A DNA stretch of 64,000 nt from Diabrotica undecimpunctata. Lineage: Eukaryota > Arthropoda > Insecta > Coleoptera > Chrysomelidae. The stretch lies in NCBI RefSeq assembly GCF_040954645.1, contig NC_092804.1, positions 92,636,862 to 92,700,861 on the forward strand, written 5' to 3'. Of the stretch, positions 59,343 through 64,000 are shown piece after piece (within the stretch, counting starts at the first letter, position 1; the number at the start of each line of letters is the position of its first letter). The notes beneath the pieces are model-generated. The model was not told the origin of the DNA, did no database searches, and was given only the letters and a program-made list of their open reading frames with translations. A program made the position numbers and the translations under genes.

Positions 59343-59534
59343 GGCTACTCCTTCTTTACTGACTATATGACCCAGATAATTGACTTTACCTTGAAATAGC
59401 TGGCACTTCTTGGATTTAACATCAATTGGGCAGCTTTAAGTCAATTAACAACGTTTTCTAAATTCTTCAGATGATCTTCAAATGTGTCCCCCAAGACGAT
59501 TATGTCATCTAGATAAATCAAGATTATGTCATTG

Positions 59535-59757
59535 TATACCTGAATGAGCAGAATCCTTAGCGAGCTCGTCTACTATTTCATTACCTTTTATCCCGGAGTG
59601 ACTTTTTGCCCAAATAAATGTTCTATCTTTGTTTCTCATTTTTTGTTTAATGTCACATATCAGCTCACATGTTTTATGGTTTAACTCAGTATTATTAAGT
59701 CCACTAAGAATTGACTTAGAGTCTGAGATGATCACAGCATCTTGCAAATTTGTATCC
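59535..59757 (-). pseudogene. LINE RNase H fragment between gypsy C1 and C2
   Basis: Reads LQDAVIISDSKSILSGLNN and FIWAKSHSGIKGNEIVDELA, the second half of a LINE-type RNase H. The first acidic residue and the C-terminal tail are absent. It sits exactly between the 5' break of C1 and the start of C2 in opposite orientation. Confidence 0.65.
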
Positions 59758-59970
59758 GAAGTGTGGTGGAGGAGATCTTTAAAGACACCGAAGTTCAGGT
59801 GTTAGTCTGTTGCAATCCGCATAGTTACTGGTGCGGAGAGAAAACCGTCCCTTGTCATTTTCATACAACTGGAAGTTGTAAAAGAAGGTCCAGTTACCGA
59901 TACCAGCACACCGTTCCAGTTCCAGTCCCGACAAGGTTCCAGGAGGAACCATCTTTTAAGAGGGGGGCAA
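59758..59970 (+). pseudogene. Gypsy C2 Pol C-terminus (CCCH region) and purine tract
   Basis: Reads VVEEIFKDTEVQVLVCCNP, then CHFHTTGSCKRRSSYRYQH and the VPVPVP tail, matching C1 except that the third Cys of the finger is Tyr here. It is followed by aagaggggggcaa, a purine tract, and then the LTR. Only this last piece of the internal region is left. Confidence 0.7.
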
Positions 59971-59979
59971 TGTTACGAT

Positions 59980-61749
59980 CTTCTTCTTGCAGTACCGTCT
60001 CCTATCGGAAGTTGGCTACCATCACAGCAATCTTTACTTTGTTAGCTGCAGCTCTGAACAACTGTATTGAACTGCACCCATACCACTCCCTTAAATTTCG
60101 CAACCAGGAAATCCTCCTACGTCCCACATTTCTCTTTCCCGAGATTTTTCCTTGGATTATGAGTCTAAGCAGAGAGTACTTTTCTCCTCTCATTATGTAG
60201 CCCAGATATTGCAGTTTTTTCGTTTGTATGGTTTTTATGACTTCGCATTCCTTCCCCATCTTCAGCAGAACATCTTGATTTGTTACTCTTTCTGTCCATG
60301 GTATTTCCCACATTCTCCTGTAACACCACATCTCGAATGCCTCAATGTTTTTGATGTTTATCTTTTTCAGTGTTCAGGCTTCCATGCCGTACAGCAGAAC
60401 GGAGAAAACATAGCACCTTAACATTCTCGTTTTTAAGTTTATATTTATGTCCCGGCTGCATAGGAACTTTTTCATTTTGACACACGATTGTCTCTCTATC
60501 TCTATTCGCCTCTTGATTTCTCTTGTCTGGTCATTAGTATCAGTGAAGCAAACCCCTAAATATTTGTAGGACGTAACTCTTTCAACTGGCTGATTATTTA
60601 TGGTTAAATTCACATTGGTGTATAGCTTCTTTGTTACAATCATGAATTTAGACCATAGAATTTAGAACATCTTTTTGATGTTCAGTTTTAGACCATACTT
60701 ATTGGTATGGGTGTTTATGTTTTCCATCAAAAACTGTAAATTTGTTAGGTTATCTGTTACTATTAGCGTGTCATCAGCGTATCGTATATTGTTAATTAAC
60801 TCTCCGTTAATGTTCATACCAATGTTTTGCTCTAGGAGCGCTTCCTGACATATTGTTTCGCTATATATATTGAATAATAGTGGAGAAAGCACACAACCCT
60901 GACGCACACCTCGACGAATCTCAATTTCTTCGGTTAACTCATTATCAACTTTGATTTTTGCTGTTTGTCCCCAGTATAACCTGGATATGATGTTAATGTC
61001 GCGACTGTCGATGTTTTTGCTTCTTAGGATTTCATACAGCTTTTGGTGTCTGACTTTATCGAAGGCCTTCTCAAAATCTATGAAACCTACGTAGAGGTCT
61101 TGGTTTACATCCAAACATCTTTGCATTAACACACTCAGACCAAACAGAGCTTCCCGTGTTCCCAGTCCACCTCTGAATCCAAACTGTGTGGCGCTTATGT
61201 CCTCTTCTAATTTATTAAATATTCTTTTGTGAATTATTTTAAAAAATACTTTTAGTGTGTGGCTCATCAATGCTATAGTTCTGTGGTCTGAACACTCTCT
61301 GGCGTTATTCGTCTTCGGGATTGTGACAAAAGTAGAGGAGAGCCATTTCTTTGGTATGATGCCTGTTCTATAAATTGTGTTAAAGAGGTTCACCATTATT
61401 TCAAGTGCGTCGTCGTCTATTAGTTTCAACAATTCTACGGGAATTTCATCTGGTCCTGCAGCTTTACCCCCTTTTGTGTTCCTTATAGCATATTCTACCT
61501 TGCTTTTTAGGATTTCAGGCCCTGTTGTGTCGTCTGTAGGTTCTGCCACTGCTATTTCTGGTCTTTCGTCTGCAAAAAGTTCTTCAATGTATTCTGTCCA
61601 TCTTGCCAGTTTTTCATTTAAATCTGTAATTATTTTACCTTTTTTGTCCTTTACTATGGATGCTTGTTTCACTTTTTTACCTGTTATTTCCTTGATCTTT
61701 TTATGCATGTACTTTCTATCAAATTCTTCTATTTCCTTGCAGTTGTCCA
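59980..61749 (-). mobile_element. LINE E inserted in gypsy C2 LTR, 8-bp target duplication
   Basis: gttacgat is duplicated at 59972-59979 and 61750-61757. The insert is 1770 bp, 5'-truncated, and ends in a short AAG/GAA-type 3' tail like the 267-bp fragment at 57998. Confidence 0.85.
59990..61740 (-). pseudogene. LINE E ORF2: RT and C-terminal tail
   Basis: 61708-60662 is open for 348 codons: KGGKAAGPDEIPVELLKLI, FVTIPKTNNARECSDHRTIA, TQFGFRGGLGTREALFGL, VGFIDFEKAFDKVRH (motif A), RRGVRQGCVLSPLLFN and RYADDTLIV (motif C). The frame then breaks; 60643-60374 reads SYKYLGVCFTDTNDQT and 60331-59990 reads LQYLGYIMRGEKYSLLRLII and RRRISWLRNLREW. All RT catalytic motifs are intact; the endonuclease is lost by 5' truncation. 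RTE-like or related; the clade is not certain. Confidence 0.8.
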
Positions 61750-62389
61750 GTTACGATAAATATGAGTAATATTAAAAGCCTGTAAACATTTTGTTATTTT
61801 TGTACTAGTATTTTCTCCGACCCGCTAGAAACCTGTTTGGGAAAGGTCACAGCTGCGAGCCGCTATAAAACCAGTCTGAGAGTCTTCCACGGTATTCGAG
61901 ACAATTCGAGGGTCAACATCGGCCTGCTTCGAGAGATTCCAGTCTAACGGCTATTTGATATAAATAGAGGGATTCTCATGGTGTTAGGCAGTCTGAAAAA
62001 TAATATCGCGTCAAGTTTCTAATTGTAACGCGGAAATAAATATTGTAAATAAATAATATAAATTTAAGTAGATGTGATAAGTGTAAGAATATTGTATATA
62101 TAAATTAAATAAAGACTTTAATAAACTAAGTGTTAGAATAATTTTATAATAAATAAAGTTAATAAATTAGACTAATAAACTCACAACGGTTGTTCAATTA
62201 ATAAAGTTTTGATTATAAAAAATACTATAAGTCCTTAGTTCTCTATATGTATCTATACAATAAACTGAAGCGTCTTTTTTAATTTTTAACCGTTATTAGT
62301 TCCTAATGCTAAAATTATTTTAATTTTTTTTATTTATTTTCATTTAAAGAGTATAAAAGAATATCTTCTTCTCTTCTTCTTAGTCGTTA

Positions 62390-62640
62390 ACTTGATGCAG
62401 GTATCGTGATATCATGAAGCTATTAGCTAAATTTCCCAATGTTCCTCCACGTTTTTCTATCTTCTGACATTCTAGCACATTCTGACAATGGAGCGCCAAT
62501 GGTAGCAACAATATGGTCCGTGTATCGTGTGGGAGATCTACCTCTATTTCTTTTGATTTCTACTTTTCCCTGGATGGTAAGTTTTTCAAGACCATTTCTT
62601 CGAAGCACATGTCCATAAAAGAATATATTATATGTAAAAT
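62390..62640 (-). pseudogene. LINE 3' tail fragment
   Basis: Reads LRRNGLEKLTIQGKVEIKRN, then RGRSPTRYTD and EDRKTWRNI, the Gly/Arg-rich end of many LINE ORF2 proteins. There is no RT upstream. Confidence 0.6.
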
Positions 62641-64000
62641 AAAGATGATTCGGAGTAATTTAAAAAGAAATGTTAAAATTCTTTGGTGACTACCAAAGTT
62701 TTAATCGCAGCAAAAAAAAATATAGCCGATGTTCACAAAATTTTTGGGAATGGTATATATTTAACGGAAATATAAAATTTTCCAAGCTCCGGGGATTTGA
62801 AGTTGCGATTTTTTTCTCGCCTGGACAAGAGGATAGGATAAGATAGGACCACCCAGAGTTCCCCACCACCTATCTAATTCGGCTACTCGAAAAAACAGTC
62901 AACTTTACTCCTGTTTTAGGACTATAATTAGCGGTTTTTTAATAAAAGTTATATCCTCATAGAATATACACCTTTAACTATTAAATGGCGCCGATTTTAT
63001 TTCTTAATTCTGATAAATAAAGCAGCTGTGATTTTTTTTAAACAAATTAAGCTAACTTCACTTCCATTGGTCGTAGAAAACTTTTTTAAATCTTTGTCTC
63101 GACTTCAGCTATAAGAATCAATAAGCTAAAAATGTGTGTTACGCATAGGGGGCGTTGTAACTTAATTAATAACACAAAAGTTGCCCCTACTTCAAAGCAA
63201 TAAATAAGGGATTAAAACATAGTTTAAACAAATACTCTTATTTCTACATAAAAATACAATCGATCAAGAAGAGAATCCGTTTAGAATTAGATCCTGATCT
63301 TTTTTTACAAAAATTTCTGGACCTGCAAAATCTTTGAACTTAAAACTTTAAACTGAAAAAATTTTGTAAACAATAAACGTATCTAGAAAAAGAATTGATT
63401 GAACAGATCTTATAAAGTCTCACTTGATTTATAATGAAAAGAGCTAAAATATATTGATTTTTGCAAGTTATTACAAAAACTAAAAATTGAGAAAAATTGA
63501 CATTTTTGGACCTTCTATTATTAATTTTGCATAAATTATTGGGTCAAATTTAATATAGCATAGCTCAAATTAAAGCTTTTTTATGTACTTTTATAATATT
63601 GTACTCATTTTCCCTAAAATCTTGATATGATAAAATAAAAATAAAATAATCAGAAAAAGCCGTTTTTTGCACTTAAAAGTTCCATCAAAAAATTATAACC
63701 AACGGTTTGGACTTTCAAACACTTGGAGGTCACTCCAGGCATTGCCCTTCATAACGATGTGCTGGTTTCAAAAATTCACAAATTAATTCATTTTTATCTC
63801 TACAGCTTGGACTATAATAATTGAGAGGGTCAGACGTAAAAGGGTTTAAGCGCAGTTTTGATAGTTCTGAGATAATCAGCGTCAAAGTTGTTTGAGTTTT
63901 ATAAATTCTAGGAATGATGAAACTAAAATATGTCTAGTGTAGAATGTTCTATAAAATGATACAAATATAAGGGTATATTATTACTCTTACTATATAGTTT
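62641..64000. other. Non-coding interval, nothing recognised
   Basis: No open frame with a recognisable product, no RNA gene and no clear terminal repeats. It could be old transposon or intergenic DNA. Confidence 0.55.

Larger units (their letters stand above)
56598..59530 (-). mobile_element. Ty3/gypsy element C1, internal region (partial)
   Basis: Minus-strand remains of Pol from RT motif C (YLDD at 59515-59504) through RNase H and integrase to a C-terminal CCCH extension and a purine tract before the LTR. Gag, protease and the first half of the RT are missing; the 5' side is replaced by a LINE RNase H fragment. A 267-bp LINE fragment is inserted in the integrase zinc domain. Confidence 0.8.
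59971..62190 (+). repeat. Gypsy C2 3' LTR, split by LINE E
   Basis: Starts tgttacgat (59971-59979) and resumes at 61758 with aaatatgag. It contains a TATA box (tataaaa, 61864-61870) and a long AT-rich end. The end near 62190 is approximate because no primer site follows. Confidence 0.75.

Noticed and set aside
61377..61769. 130-codon plus-strand frame
   Set aside because: Lies antisense to the LINE E reverse transcriptase, which has all RT motifs.

Overview
The window is a 64-kb, AT-rich piece of an animal genome, almost certainly an insect. It holds mariner, P-type and Tc1/mariner-like DNA transposons, an errantivirus-type endogenous retrovirus, Ty3/gypsy elements, Penelope-like elements (PLEs) and several LINE families. 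A large, repeat-rich insect genome such as a beetle's fits, but the sequence does not fix the species. I found no convincing single-copy host gene, rRNA gene or CRISPR array. Nearly every coding stretch I recognise is a transposable-element gene, and most are broken.

Layout. 1-4140: two Penelope copies joined head to head; the forward copy carries a 62-bp GT-AG intron in its terminal region. 4168-7110: a LINE RNase H gene split by a 2.1-kb repeat arranged A-A-B-B. 7379-8783: 1.4 kb of uninterrupted (CA)n. 8784-13237: non-coding, with one LTR-like block and one palindromic MITE-like block. 13238-20613: a degraded errantivirus (gag, pol, env-like). 20614-24073: non-coding DNA, a LINE tail and a P-element-type transposase pseudogene. 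24160-25441: a mariner with two nonsense codons. 25444-27888: a Tc1/mariner-like transposon with DD41D spacing and 26-bp terminal inverted repeats.

27937-44823: an old Ty3/gypsy element (A). A young, apparently intact Ty3/gypsy element (B, 34574-44073, minus strand) has inserted exactly into A's polypurine tract. B has near-identical 1.69-kb LTRs, intact gag and pol, and a canonical -1 frameshift signal between them. 45060-48596: LINE fragments, including an R4/Dong-like LINE with a restriction-like endonuclease. 48780-54257: Penelope fragments, inverted repeats and TA microsatellites, several with hammerhead-ribozyme-like motifs. 54258-62190: remains of two copies of gypsy element C in opposite orientation. 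Three LINE insertions with 8-bp target duplications lie in them, and C's Pol continues past its integrase into a CCCH zinc-finger region. 62390-64000: one LINE tail, then sequence with nothing recognisable.

The genes work as separate selfish elements rather than as one pathway. The most useful information is the order of nesting, a spliced and an unspliced version of one Penelope terminal repeat, the gag-pol recoding site of element B, the CCCH extension of element C, and the recurring tRNA-like and hammerhead-like RNA motifs.
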